Shown in pieces: positions 50,509 to 63,811 of a stretch of DNA of 64,000 nucleotides. Below the pieces are notes generated by a model that had not been told where the DNA came from, did not search any database, and saw nothing but the letters and a program-made list of their open reading frames with translations. Each line of letters begins with the position of its first letter. Within the stretch, counting starts at the first letter, position 1. The position numbers and the translations under genes were made by a program. This DNA comes from Annona cherimola (lineage: Eukaryota; Streptophyta; Magnoliopsida; Magnoliales; Annonaceae): positions 3,418,545-3,482,544 of the forward strand of contig CM059971.1 in the NCBI GenBank assembly GCA_030490835.1. The letters are read 5' to 3'.

Positions 50509-52850
50509 CGAAAGGTCTAAGTGAATCATCTGTACCAGTGATGAGTTTCAAATTCCAATCAGGTACTCTCTTAAATTGTAATCAAGATCTAAAGTTCAGC
50601 TTGCTGCGAAGCGCTTTCAAAAATGCTATTAATTGCCGTTTATCCACTGAAATCGTCTTTGTTGTTGCAGTTTTTGACTGTGCAATCATTTCATGGGAGG
50701 CCCATTGTAAAAAAAAAGGGTAAAAAAGGTATGCATGCCTCTGATTAACCCGTACTATGATCCTTTGTGTTTGCTAATTTTTAATTTCTAGATTCATTTT
50801 TTAAAAAAAATTTTGGGAATTCCGATTATGGAAAAACTTTTTAAAGAAAGGTTTCTTTGTTATTTGCAGCTATTAGAATGTTTTGAAGGAATGTAATTTA
50901 TGATTTACTAACAACACTTATGCACTCTTGACTAATCATTTGCAAGTATGAAGATCTACCGGCATTCTAATTCATCTCGTTCTTTTCCCTTGAAGTAGGT
51001 GTCATCATTTACCATATTAATATTGGGCTCGCTGTTTTCTTGAGACGAGAAAATCAAGTGGATGGTGAAGTATCAAACCTCTTATATTTCTTGTAAGTAA
51101 TTTTTAAAGAAGGCGATGTTGGATGTTTTCTCTCCTATGTGAACATCGCTTCATGTGCTATTGGGCTTACGTGAAGGGTTTTTCCAAGCGTGTGTAGTTC
51201 ATTTTGTAACTAATTTTTGAAAATTGATTTTGTTTTGTTTTTTTATTTCTTTCTGCAGTGCTTGTTGACATCTGACCTGTTTTGTTGAAATTTATCCATG
51301 TAATAATAATGACATCCTCTAGTTTTCATTAGAAAAGACATTGCATTGTAGTCCGTTATTATATAGCGAAAAATTATAAGGTATTATTTTTTGAGTTCGA
51401 TTTTTTATCATGTTATTTATTGTTCACGTTGCCCGTTTTATTTGAGTAAAAATTTGAATCTGTGCTAGGTGATGGAAAGATCGAAAAGACATATTTCTGG
51501 CAAGAAGCTTTGGAAGCTTTGGTGATACATGTGGGTAAAACTTAATTTATTTGTTAAACAATATTTCTAAATGTAATGGGTGGGGTAGAACTCATCGAGG
51601 TAAGTCAATTTTGTGAATCAAAACCCTTGCTATATATCCTAAATAAGATGCACACATATGTATATAATGAATCCGTTGTTGTTGATTACCATTAAATTTA
51701 GTGTTTTGCTTTATAAAATCACTTTCATACGTAACCCTTTATTATTAGCATTTTGATGTTTGGTTGAAAATTTACTCTTCATCTTTAGCATCATTTCTAT
51801 TAATTATGAAACTCTTTCATTTTTCTACTATCACTATGCATAAATCTTGTTTACAAATGTGTACAACTAGCATAAAAAATATTTTAAGGCTAAATATTAA
51901 TTTTAAATTAATATTTTCAATATCTAAACTATCTAAAATATTATTATTATGTGGATGAATGATTTTATAAGACATTATTGCATTTTAATACTTATGTGCA
52001 TTTTCCTAATTTACATATGAGTATATTTATTTTTAAGAAAATTTATCCCATTCACATTTTTGATTTAGATGAAACTTAGTGTTCTAGCTAAATAAATATT
52101 AATAAACTGATTGAATTTTGCTCAATCATCAACTTTTCCGAATCCATATTTGGAAACATATATATGTAAGGCACGTCCCACTATCTAATTGACAATCCAA
52201 GTCACCTAGTTTAACATAATCTTAAGCTTGGAAGTACTTCTGCAGCCAATTAGTTGTAAATGGAATTTTATCAGTAAAATGGTAATCGATGGAATTAACT
52301 AATTAATGTTGCGATTAATTAGTAGATGGCTAACACGAGAATAAGGCTACCCTAATCTTTCGAAATTCATCTAACGTTGCCTGAATGCCTTTTTTTTTTC
52401 TGTCACCATTATCTGGCTCTGCATTCTTTTTTTTGGGAAGTGGACTGGCTTTGCTTTGTACAGCTTGGATTGCGCTGAGAATGTAATTAATTTCTTCTCG
52501 AGTAATGTGAGTTGTTCGGTTATGATCCAACTTAATTAATCATTTGCAAAGAATACCCCAAATGATCTAAGTAATTAATTAATCAAAATAAAATGTTCGA
52601 TCGCCAAGTAAAAGATAAGCACCGATCAATATGATGCCCAAAATTAAGCAACGAATGGATTAAAGATCTTATTCTCACAAATCTACTGTTTAACTTATAT
52701 ACCAACTTTTATCATTTTAGTATGCATACTATTTTCCAAAAATTAAAAATTTGGGGTGTCATCCATAAAAATGTTGGCTTTTGAATATCAGAAAGTATAT
52801 ACACATATCAAAAAATTATAAAATTTATTATAAACATTAAAAAAAAGAGG
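50509..52850. other. 3' flank of the NLR and intergenic DNA, no gene identified
   Basis: The first few hundred bases are less AT-rich and may be 3' UTR, possibly with a UTR intron. I can place no polyadenylation site with confidence. A decayed MITE with the 'tttcaatatctaaactatct' core lies at about 51,740-52,140. The 66-codon minus-strand ORF at 52,330-52,530 has a Lys-rich low-complexity middle and no family resemblance. Confidence 0.45.
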
Positions 52851-52851
52851 A

Positions 52852-53412
52852 GTGATTCTATTAGCCCGGGCTAAGTAAATGGCCCACTTAGCCCACCTCA
52901 AAAAACCTATTTACAATAATTTTTTTTTACTTTTTTTTTCATGTACTTGTTTATCTAAGTGTATTTAACATATAGACCAAGTTTTACCATTTTTGAATAT
53001 GTTTATCTATTTTTTTGAGATTTTCAAACATCTATGTGTATATATGCATTTAAAATACCCTTATTTTCAAAAATCTAAAAAAAATATATGCACATTTCCA
53101 AAAATGGTAAAACTTGGTCTATATGCTAAATACACTTAAATAAACAAGTGTATGAAGAAAAAAATAAAAAAAAAGTTGTTTTAAATAGGTTTTTTGAGGT
53201 GGGCTAAGTAAATGGCCCACTTAGCCCACCTCAAAAAACCTATTTACAATAATTTTTTTTTATTTTTTTTTCATGTACTTGTTTTCTAAGTGTATTTAGC
53301 ATATAGACCAAGTTTTACCATTTTTGAATATGTTTATCTATTTTTTTGAGATTTTCAAACATCTATGTGTATATATGCATTTAAAATACCCTTATTTTCA
53401 AAAATCTAAAAA
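52852..53412. mobile_element. Head-to-tail MITE dimer (AGCCCGGGCTAA family)
   Basis: A full hairpin starts at 'attagcccgggctaagtaaa' (about 52,858) and ends at about 53,235 with 'gaggtgggctaagt'. A second left half then repeats 52,885-53,085 at 53,215-53,412. The two share a near-palindrome, 'ttgaggtgggctaagt' facing 'acttagcccacctcaa', at 53,195-53,240. The second unit lacks its right arm. Confidence 0.75.
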
Positions 53413-55585
53413 TTAACAAACTACACCTTCTAAACCAAATGGGGCTCATCCAAACCATGAAAGCATATCATCAATAGTCATAGCTTCAGAAAAGCAAAAC
53501 TCAACTGCCATAACAAACTTATGATAAATTTTAGATAATTTGTTAAATATTGACTTACATACTATGAACATTCATCCCTGTGACCAATACAAAAGACGAA
53601 ATGACAATAATAATTGCACTGACTTAGAAAGTTAAAAGGTAAGATTAATGAATCTTTACTTTAGTGTTAAAGAGCTCAGTAGAAAAATCATAATCATACA
53701 ATTCAGAACCTTCACAGGAAGGTTGCGTCCACCCTTATTGCGAATGCATTTGAGAACAAAACAAGTCGTAAGAAGGCAACTGATGAATCTGTCCAATTGC
53801 AGCAATTACAACTCTCTGAAATACAAAATTGTGTTTGATGGCATGAACCTTTATTTTCTTATCTATCGTTCTGTTCAACTGATGGGGTCCATAAAATATT
53901 TGAAACCTGCTGGAGATAATTCTCCTAGTTAATGTTTCCAGAGAGTGGGGAAGATCTGAGGGCATTCTGAATTTTACACCATATCAAAATGCAGTGGCTG
54001 CGAAGAGTAAAATTATCAAGTCCTCAAATTAAGTCACAACTCATAACAGATGCACATTCTCTGGTTGAAAGATGATGGTGATCAAGGTGAATTTCAGTCT
54101 TCCCTAGGCATGTGTTTGCAATTCATGAAAAGAATATGAGACAACATCGTTGAGTAAGTAACCTTATTGATTATGAATGCCTGTGCTGTTTCCTTGATTG
54201 TTGCAGCATCAACAGCATCTTTTCGTGCAAACAACTCTAAGAATGGAACTTATCTCTTAAAAAAAAAAAAGAACTCTAACAATGGAACTATCCGCCCATA
54301 TGTCAACATCAGAAGACAAGTAACAGTTGTTTCTGTTATCTCATACTGCTTAAGAGAGCAAGACCGTACTTGAACACTTCTATTTTGGGCATCACATCAT
54401 CAAAAGTAATGCTATCTACATTCCACTGTCCTGTTTACCTGCCGTCCATTATTTTCAGCAATGGCATTGGTTCCGTCAATATGAAGCAAAAGGGCAGATT
54501 TCATCTGCATGAAAAAGGATTTGAAGAAGATCGTAAATATCAGTTAGTCTCATGATAAAAATTTAATGAACATCCCGAGATCCTAGAAATTCAGAAATAT
54601 CTAATGCAACAACAGGCTATTGGAATGATATAAATAAATAAAGTTTAACTGTAGTACCTCGACCCATAGATGCACCACTGCGTGGTACCTTACCCCACGG
54701 ATCTTTTTAGGTGGTGAAGCTCGTGAATGAAACCTAAAGTTTCATGCTTATATGAGCGGAAGCTTTTCCTAATTTCTGAGGAAATCAACCTGAATTTTTT
54801 TTCTTTTTTTCTCTTTAGAACCTAAATTGGTTCCATTTTATTGACTAAAATCCAACAGCACGTCGTCTGTAGTCAAGACGGCAATAAAAAACCTAATAGT
54901 CATTACAAATCCAATATTTTCAACTAAATCACTCACATTTACTTCAATTCAAACTAATACATCCCTTATACAATTACACTTCACATGAGAAGCTAATTAC
55001 TAAATTTAACAACAACATAAAACATTTAAATATAAGACATACTCACGATTATAATAATTACAATCCAATGGCTCCAAATTCTTCAAAATTATTAAAAAAC
55101 ATAGCTTCACTGCTTAGCTAGAAGTGAAAGCTCTTCAATCAAATCTGCATCATTTGCACTAGTTGATTAGTTAAAAACAATGAATATAAAATACTCAAAA
55201 AGCAAGCACTTAGAAATACATAATTTCCAAAACTCATGGCCTTAACTGAAATCATAAAATTCTCAAGTTCCCATTATGCATGTGCAATAATAAGATAAGT
55301 ATAAACACATGCATCATTCAATGACATCGTTCCCATGGAGTGATGACACTTACTAAGTGATCATCCACCCATAAAAACCTTTCTACTGAAAGGCGTCGGG
55401 CGCACCAACTGGGTTACATCGAGGGCAGAGAACCTGTCCTTTGCTAACCTTGGCAAAGCTTCCTTCATTCACTTTTCATGTATGAGTTCCATTCACACGT
55501 GCATCAAATGCATTTATGGTATGAGTTGAGTTTTGCCAACTCAACATGATAACAGGGTTTGCAAGCCAAAATCAAATTATGAAAC

Positions 55586-57395
55586 TGTAATAGTCGTAAA
55601 TATCTAATAATATAATTTAATTTAATTTAATTTATGAAAATTAATGGCGAGAGTTGGCGAGCAGGCGTTGGCGGGCAGCAATGCGCTTTTAAAAAGTGCG
55701 AAAGTTCCACACAGCGAGAACGCACAGAGACAGCGAGATAGAAACGGACGCTGTCAAGTTGAGATTTGGAAGAAAACTTATGTGGTCCTCAATCTGTTCC
55801 AGTAAATCCCTCTGTGGGTACGCCAATTAGATAAGCGAAAATATTCATGTTTTATTGTTGAAGATTCGATAAGAATTTTAGGTTTTTATAATTCATCCAC
55901 TTTTTTTTCTAAACTCTATAGATTCGCAAGATTTACGAAAAGAAAAATATTGGCCGAATCTATATTAAATAAGGAACCCAGATATGCGCCTAAAGGAAAA
56001 TTCCATGTTTATTTGAGCAATTTCCGCAACTACTGAATGTTGACAGAGGGGTGAAAACAGAGCAGAGAAAAGGAAGAAGAAGAACTGTAACTAACTTTTG
56101 AATGAAATTTTACAGAAAACACCCATGAATTTATGATTTTGCAAAAAGGTACCTATTTTGAAAAAATTATAGAAAAACCCAAATCTTGCCAGAAAATTTG
56201 CGGGAAATATCATTAAAAACTTTATTACAAAATAACCTCTTGACTTGTGAAGGAATTTCATAAGAAAAGTTTTAGAAAATTTTCAAAAAAAACCCTTTTC
56301 TAATGAAATAGTTTGCAAAAATGCCTTATATTAACTAGGAATTCACAAAATAAATAAGAAATATATAATTTTGACCAAATATAATTATGAGATATTTTGG
56401 AGAGGTCATAAATGAAAATTTAAACAATATTTATAAAAAATAATAAGGTGAAATAATGAACATGTTGTGATAAAATTAGGAAGAGAGACTTAAGGCTACT
56501 TCGAGAGATTAAAAAAGGAGTTTAAAGCATCTTTAGAGGTAAGTAAATTTTTACCAAATCATGACATAAAAAAAATATTGTGTTGAGTATTATGATTTGC
56601 TATGAAGTGTGATTATTCACTAAGTTTGGAATTTTCTTTCAAGTTAGTTTATTTAAACACGAGCATCATTATTTTAAAGTTCTCTTAATCATTTTAAGCA
56701 ATAAATATAAGTGGTGCATTGATCATAATGCATGAGCATGATAAATATTTGGATTTGCCGCTAAGGAGTAAAAGTAGTATGGTACTAGTACCTGGGTAGC
56801 GACATCAAAACTACCAAAAAAGATGAATTCGCTCACGAATGTGTAGCAAGGTTGCGCGCGAGCACAAGTATATGGCAATACCTACAGTGGGAATGCATGA
56901 TTTAAAATTGACATATGTATACACATGCATCAAAATGTTTTAAAATTTTCATTAACTATAGTTTGTTGTGCATAAAAGATAATATAGATGTTGTGTTTGT
57001 TGTTGAAAAATTAAAATGATTGCAAAATGAATTTAGTAAAAAATATAATTTTACTTACTAAGCTTTCAGCTCATATAGTTTTGTTTTCGGTGGAAACACA
57101 GGGATACAACGTCAAACTAGAGCCTCTATCGACAAGGGAGAAAGGTGAATCTAGCAGAGCAAAAGACAAAGAAATTTAGATTTTTATTGAAATTATCTTA
57201 TAATGCTTGTTTTGATTATAGATACTGAATATGTATAATAACTCTATGATGAACAAACTTGAGAAGTAATAGTTAAATTTTTATAGTTTTGCATCTTGGT
57301 ATCTATTTCCATCTTGGAAGATTTTATTAATCACGGTATTCTCAGCTTTGACACAGTAGACCATGTCTATGACACCCCGATGGTGGGGTATTACA
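55586..57395 (+). mobile_element. Solo LTR, 1,810 bp, with 5-bp target duplication GAAAC
   Basis: Begins TGTAATAGTC, ends GGGGTATTACA, and is flanked on both sides by GAAAC (55,581-55,585 and 57,396-57,400). The TG..CA ends, TGTAATA/TATTACA short inverted ends and a 5-bp duplication are the marks of an LTR retrotransposon. Words such as 'cttactaagctttcagct' near 57,053 recall LTRs of plant Ty3/Gypsy chromoviruses of the Tekay/Del type, judged from memory. There is no internal domain and no second LTR, so it was left by recombination between LTRs. Confidence 0.8.
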
Positions 57396-57399
57396 GAAA

Positions 57400-59760
57400 C
57401 ATATTTTAAAGCACACTTTTTTTTTCCCTTTAAAACATATGCATAGGGCAATCGCCATCCCCAAGTACCTTTGTCGATTTAAAGAAGCATTTAAATAACA
57501 TAGACTCATTGGCAAAAAACCTTTCTTGAAATAAAAGAGTAAAAATAGATTTTCTTACCACACCGTTCTTTTGAAATGAAAACTTGAATGACTTGCTCAC
57601 TTTTTTTATTTAACTTTCCTCTATCTTTCCTTTATCGCTCCCTAGCTTAACTAATAAGAAATATTATCTAAACATATTATTCTCATCATCAAGCATGCAA
57701 ATCTACATGCCTACTTCTTTCCTACTTGCTCTTTTTTTATTGGCTTTAATAAGAAATTCAAGTACTTCTTAGCTTGAAAATCCCATTTAAATAATTTTTA
57801 TCCTACATTTGAATAAACCTCTTATTCCCACTCTAGACTTCCAAATATGGAATTCAACACAGTGACATCATAAAATTAAGTTAATCTTAATCTTCTAAAT
57901 CTTAAATACTTAGAATTTATAAATTTAATCTGTATCATATCTGAAATTTTAATATTTTAGCCTATTAAGCCTTCTCATCCTTTTATACTTGAAAATATAC
58001 TGAGATAAGCTCATATATGTATAAACTTTGCATTTGATATGTGAATTAACACATACGGAATAACGAACCTTTCACATGATATATAAATGATCTTTTCATA
58101 TTATAAAGGCCATTTGAACTTAACATAGCCTTTATAACCTATTTTAACAATTTAAAGCCAAGTAGATTGCATACTTGTCTCATTCCATCATATTTTTATA
58201 TTTCTAAAACATCAAGATTGGTTTTTCATTACCATTTTCAGCTATATTTAGACATAATGAGGCTTCCTATTTTGATTAGGTTTCTCGACCTAATTTCCAC
58301 TTCCCTCACAAACTTAATTATTCAATCTCAAATACTCATTGAAAAATAGCTTAAATAACTTGATATTTTAAACTATAATAACATTTTACCTAACATGTTT
58401 TTTTTATTTTGTAATTTATTTCATTTTACTCTTAGCTAACTCTCTTACTTGCGTAAAATACATCATTCATGTTTTTCATATTTATTCCCTTTCTACATCA
58501 AATTTGTGAGTCGATCTAATAATTTATTTTCATGGTCAAACAACCTATTAACTAGGTTATTTCACTTAAATCTCAACACTCATAGCTTAAAATATAATAC
58601 CTCATCATCTAATCATCAAACTAATCGTAGTTATATAAATACAATAATTAAATACTTAAAAATTAATATCCAACCTCTCAGGCTTCCTTGAAATTCCTAT
58701 ATATATACATATACATTTTTTATAATTACAACTTTGCTTAACCACCCATTTATCACCAATAAACATACATCATGCTTCCAAAATTACAATTAAATTATTT
58801 AGGAGTCATCTTTAAACCCAAATTCATCACCCATACACAACCAAACTTTGGCCAGTTAGATGAGAAGGTTTCAAGCTTTAAAATTGAGGGATTTTACTCT
58901 TTTCATTTTCACATGATTTTAGTTTGACAAGTTTAATATTTTATAGCAATTCAAATAAACCTCAACCATCCATGTACATGTCATATAATTGCTACTAATT
59001 CATTCTTTCTTTCTTTTTCATATTTACTTGACACCAAATTTATATATAGAATTCACCCCCTACACATTTAGTTAAAACAAAACTATACCTCCATACAAAT
59101 TTCTTGACTACCCAATTTCATTTATCATATATGTCTAGATTTTAGCTTCAAGATTTGCACATTTTGATCTAAATTCATGTTCATATAATATTAAATTATT
59201 AAATTTAATGTTTACAAGCAACAACATATACCCGTAACATATATACCCACCTGCCCTCTTTTTTTCTACCTATTTTCCACATCTAAACGGGTTCAAAATT
59301 ATTTCTAAATCATCTCATACACAATAAGTATAAAAGCCCTGTGCCTGGGCCACGTTTTTTAGGCTTGCCCATATTCAAGATATAATGGAAATTTTTGAAT
59401 TTCCTTTCCTACCCAAGATTATTTATGTAATTTTGGAAATAATGCATCCCAACATCATTTAAATATGCTATATAGTAATTTAGGGTACAAAACTTAAACT
59501 TTTCAACTCTTGAAATTTTGGATTCATGCATAAGATTCAATTTTCGCATTCCATTTACATTATTCGGCTCCCAAAATGAAGATCTATATGAATCTTTGAA
59601 AACCCCCCACTATTCATACACATTTTTGGAAGAAATTTCAAAATTCTATCCTTCTCCTTTCACTGTGCAACCGAATCTCCTCTCTTTTCTCATGATTCTA
59701 TTTCCATGCATATAATCTATACAAATCTAACAAAACCCCCATTTTTTCGCATTCTTAGAG
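57400..59760. other. AT-rich, T/C-biased stretch within the MPPB pseudogene intron, nothing identified
   Basis: No coding frame with a domain and no RNA gene is seen. Small ORFs (58,167-58,349, 58,449-58,691, 59,518-59,715) are low-complexity Leu/Ile/Ser/Asn-rich. The composition fits the body of the candidate insertion at 54,650-60,453. Confidence 0.4.
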
Positions 59761-59859
59761 TGAGAATTTCAAAACTCAACAAAACCCATCTTCCTTATCT
59801 CTAGCCGATGATGAGTTGACGGTAGCAATAGCTTGCACCGGCAACAGCGTGGGTGGTGG

Positions 59860-59970
59860 ACGACCGACTCCTCCCCTCCCTCCCCCTTCCTTCTCTTCTC
59901 CTCCTCTCCTCCCTTCTTCTCCTCTTCCCCTTCTTTCTTCTCTCTTTCCGTTTTTCCCCCTCCCTCTCTG
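59860..59970. repeat. C/T-rich (polypyrimidine) low-complexity tract
   Basis: About 110 bases nearly all C and T on the + strand. It creates overlapping Pro/Ser-rich (+) and Glu/Arg/Gly-rich (-) ORFs between 59,769 and 60,093. These are artefacts of composition. Confidence 0.9.
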
Positions 59971-60378
59971 TTTGTGCGCTGCAGGGAGAGAAAATGGCTG
60001 CCTTTTGTGGCCCCACTTAAGGTAGTCCACACATACACACATGTGGCTACCCTTCATTTATTTTTTTTATTTTTTTTTAAATATCCATATTAAATATATG
60101 TCATAAATCATGTGATTTTAAATTTTACGATTTGAACTCACAATACATGTTTAAAATCATTAAATCATGGTCATTTATTAATTTAAATAATTTAAACCAA
60201 TTAAATTATTTAAATAGGACCATTTAACCACAATTTAATTAAGATACTTTTCCATTTTTCCATTCAATACTAGCATTTCAACTCATCATTACTTATTTAT
60301 TATTTACCTCTTATTTTAGTTTATAATTTTAGGCCATTTATTTATATTCAATCTCATGAATTCCTTGACCCAAAATTT

Positions 60379-60412
<34 letters not shown>

Positions 60413-60414
60413 TA
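60379..60414. repeat. (AC)n / (TA)n microsatellite
   Basis: About 12 AC repeats followed by a short TA run. Confidence 0.95.
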
Positions 60415-63400
60415 TATGTTGATGGTTGCAATTTATAAATTGCGGTTACTACACTAATAGATCTAAGAAAGAAGTTAAACTCTTCCTCGCCCTCATCATT
60501 GTCATAGGTTGTTTCCCAACTAAGTGGGGCCTGCATGCATGGATCTTGTTGCATCATTCTTTACGATGATAACTATGTTTCAGTAATCTCTAAAATTTTC
60601 CTATCTTGCTTAAGTACTTCTATCCACCTTTTTTTGGTTTTCCTCTCATCCTCTTATTATCTTTTGTTTGAACAAACTCAACTTTCCTATTGGTGTCATT
60701 TTTAGTCTTCATCTAACAAACTTAAAACACCTTAATTTGTTTTTCCTCATTTTGTTACTCATTGGCTTTATCTTCAGATTGTCTCAGATTACTTTATTGT
60801 TAATTTTATCTTTTCTTATTTTATCACTCATCCACCTTAACATTCACATTTTTGCTACATTTATTTTTATGCATATGTTGTTCTTGAACTACTAAACATT
60901 TTACCTCATATAGCATAGCTAGTCTAACTGATGTCTCATAAAATTTTCCTTTTAATTTAATTAGAAATCGACCCTAACATAAAATTTCTAAAGCACTCTG
61001 CCATTTCTTCAATCCATTTTATCAACTTGTAAAAATCAAAAGGGTCTCTCTCATGTTCCTATCTCAATGAAGCTGCTTGTATCGTCATGAATGACTAGGG
61101 ATTCAAAGCAAAATTACTTCCTTTTCCAAAATGATTGGCAGTATGATCGTACCCATGATTTCGAGCACTAATGACTTCTGGTTCTGAAATTCTCGGTGCC
61201 AGCCTTCTAAACTCTTCCATTATTACCAGTGACAAATCATGCAACAAATGAGGATGTGTGCAAAAGTGTCTGGTTCAGGGAAAAATGATCCCAATAGAAA
61301 CGAAATGCACATCAATAATAAGAGAACAAATCAAGAGATCATTAGCAACACAAGAAAATTAAGGCAAAGAATTAAGATATAATTAGCAGCATGAGAATCA
61401 TTAGACAAAAATTTATGAGTCATTACCAAGCAAAAGTAAATGGCCCATACAGTGACTTATGGAGCTCCATTTGGGCAAAGAGATTAACCTCTAATTGAGA
61501 AAGCAAATTTCCATAGACGTTACCATTGCAGTGGCAAAGAGTCCAAACAATACTGTATCACAATAGTCTGTGTTGAAAGCAAGTATACTCTAAGCCAAGC
61601 TATCTGGGCTGACTCTACAAGCAAGCTCTGCTCTGACAATTGTGAAATTAGTAATATCAGTAATAGTAACAGCATAAAGAACCTCAAGATTAAACCAAAC
61701 AACAGCACTCTGCCTCATGTTCTTGTAGAATAACATTCTTTAACTATGAAATGTGGAGAAGCAAAGTATATAGAAGTTTGGGATGAACTTCTGCCCATGA
61801 GGACAGTGACTAAGCAAAAAGATCAACCAAAGAAGACACCAGCCTAAGAATGGATGAATAGAACATGTTCCATGCCAACAGGTAAAAGGCCCAAACCATA
61901 ATAAATATGCTTAACAAATGCCAGGTTTTGTCTCTCTCTGTAGGGACTCAACCAAAAGAATAAAGAACACACCTTGAAAAATCGCCCACACCAGCACTTT
62001 TATTCCATGACCCCAAAAAGCTTTGCAACACCATCACAGGAATGGAGTCTGGATCAGCTCATCTAGCTCTGTTGAAAGCTACCGCAAGAAGTGCAATTGG
62101 AAAGTCATGGTTTGCAATACAAACCTACAAGTATCCAAGTTCAATGTCAATTTTCTAGCAATACGAAAAAGATAGTAAACTTCGGAGGTGATAATTTATC
62201 CAAGTAGAAGGCCATAAGAGAGTAGAAGTAAGGATGAAAAGAGAATGATTAGATAACTTGAGAAAAAACAGGGAAATATGCGGGCTTACTAAGGATACAT
62301 CCTAAAATTAGAGGGAACTACACGATACGATCCGTGTAGCTACCCCCTTAGGTTGGAAAATGCATATGATAACAATAATTAATCTCAAGTGACAGGAAAA
62401 ACTAAAATATCATCCTAAAGTATTAGCTAGACTTGACACAATAAAGAACAGAAAAATGTAAAAGGTGACCTCTGAACCAGTGAAGATAGCTGGATTTCTA
62501 CTGACAAGTTGGGTTGCAGTCATTAGATCTGTAGAAAGCCGTTTAAACTTTCGACTTACTTGATTAACAATGTCCCCATGTCTAACTGCCCCAGCAGTAG
62601 ATATGACCTAACAAAAAAAAAATTCTATTACATAAATCGTAAATAGATTAAAGTACCAACACAGTGCATAGAGATTTCACACATTAGATTGCTTTATGTT
62701 TTGTAATGTAATAGATTGCTATACTTTTTCTAAAGGTAATAGATTATTTTATTTTTGTCCATGAAAAAGTACAATATTTATATTCAACTGACTCTTCATT
62801 CTTGATCCAGTAAAATTTGTAGAAATATATTGATATAAATCCCCCCTTGAGATTGATCAAATGTCTTCTTCTCGCCTAAAATTGTGTTCCCAGAGGATTA
62901 TTTTGGAATGCTGCAGAATGTAAATAATCAAAAGAAAATTAATAAGACATTATAATGAATCAAAATACTACTTCCATGATAAGCGGAATGAGGGAAAAAT
63001 AGCAATGGCATATTTCTTCCTTCTCCCGGAGGATAACACCCCTCTCACGCCTAATAGCAGTTTCAGAGAATTGCAAATTTTGAAGAATGTCAGCAAGGAT
63101 GTCTACAGCAACAGGGACATCACCATGGAGGACAGTGGCATAAAACGTTGTCTGTTCCAGGGAGGTGTGTGCATTGAGGCGTGCCCCCCATGTTCTCAAT
63201 CTCCTTCTGGAGTGCAAGGGCAGATCGATGATGGGTGCCCTCAAAGATCATATGCTCTGAGTAGTGCCATTGATCTCAAGTGTCTCAAAACGGCTGTTGG
63301 CATCAATCCAAACTACAACTGAGGCTGTTTGCACAGCCAATGTTGGGTTTGATTGGTTGATAACACGAACTCCATTTGGAAGGGTAGATAGAGGAATTTC

Positions 63401-63811
63401 AGGAAAATGAAGGATAGTAAAATGGTCAGACAATCTGGGAACAGGAGAGCTATGGACAAGGAGCAGAGGATCAGCTCTTGCATACTCAGATGGTTGCAGA
63501 TGGGGGTCTATTTGCAAAGAAGGAAAAGAGAGATTTAATCTTTCTGGTGATCCGAGATGACAATGCTATGACTCATGAGCAGTCTTTGGTTTGTTAGATC
63601 CAACTTTGGAATATTATTCGCTGTTATTAAGGTCACAGAAAGGTAATTAAGAACCCAATCCAAGAACATTTTACAAGCAGTCAATCCATTTTATTCTGAA
63701 GAACACACAGAAATACTACTGAAATTTTGCATTTCCTCCAGGCTGCAAACAAAACATAATACTAGTGAGTTTTTCCAATTTCAAATGAACTGGGATCAGT
63801 TTGTGTGTTTG

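Larger units (their letters stand above)
54650..60453. mobile_element. Possible larger LTR-type insertion in the MPPB pseudogene intron
   Basis: The stretch starts TGTAGTACC and ends with the inverted GGTTACTACA, the TG..CA ends expected of an LTR. It fills the abnormally long intron between the 61,155 and 54,504 exons. Flanking 5-mers are TTAAC and CTAAT, not identical, so a target duplication is unproved. No gag, protease or integrase frame is seen. If real, it would be a long solo LTR or a deletion derivative with the 1.8-kb solo LTR nested in it. Confidence 0.3.
53735..63517 (-). pseudogene. Mitochondrial processing peptidase beta-subunit pseudogene (MPPB-like), intron-containing
   Basis: Exon pieces, 5' to 3' on the - strand: 63,517-63,014 (TLPNGVRV, VVVWIDANSRFET, YATVLHGDVPVAVDILADIL, RRERGVILRE); about 62,900-62,835 (LHSAAFQNNPLG); 62,610-62,470 (AGAVRHGDIVNQVSRKF, then NPAIFTGSEV); 62,100-61,972 (DPDSIPVMVLQSFLGSWNKS); 61,650-61,545 (LAFNTDYCDTVLFGLF); 61,250-61,155 (PEVISARN); 54,504-54,439 (MKSALLLHIDGTNAI); about 54,310-54,163 (LTYGRIVP, FARKDAVDAATIK); and 53,815-53,735 (RVVIAAIGQIHQLPSYD, TAA). 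The family is an M16 zinc peptidase that removes matrix-targeting presequences; in plants it is part of complex III. Lesions: 7 bases lost in HxxEH, a frameshift at about 63,170, another in the 62,870 exon, TGA for Trp at 62,059-62,061, TAG for Glu in the 61,600 exon, and a stop in a 39-bp insertion near 54,250. Introns remain, so it is not a processed copy. Confidence 0.9.

Noticed and set aside
52330..52530. 66-codon minus-strand frame
   Set aside because: Contains A-run-encoded Lys stretches. No homology, promoter or splice context was recognised.
59769..60093. Overlapping 70-93 codon frames on both strands
   Set aside because: Created by a C/T-rich low-complexity tract.
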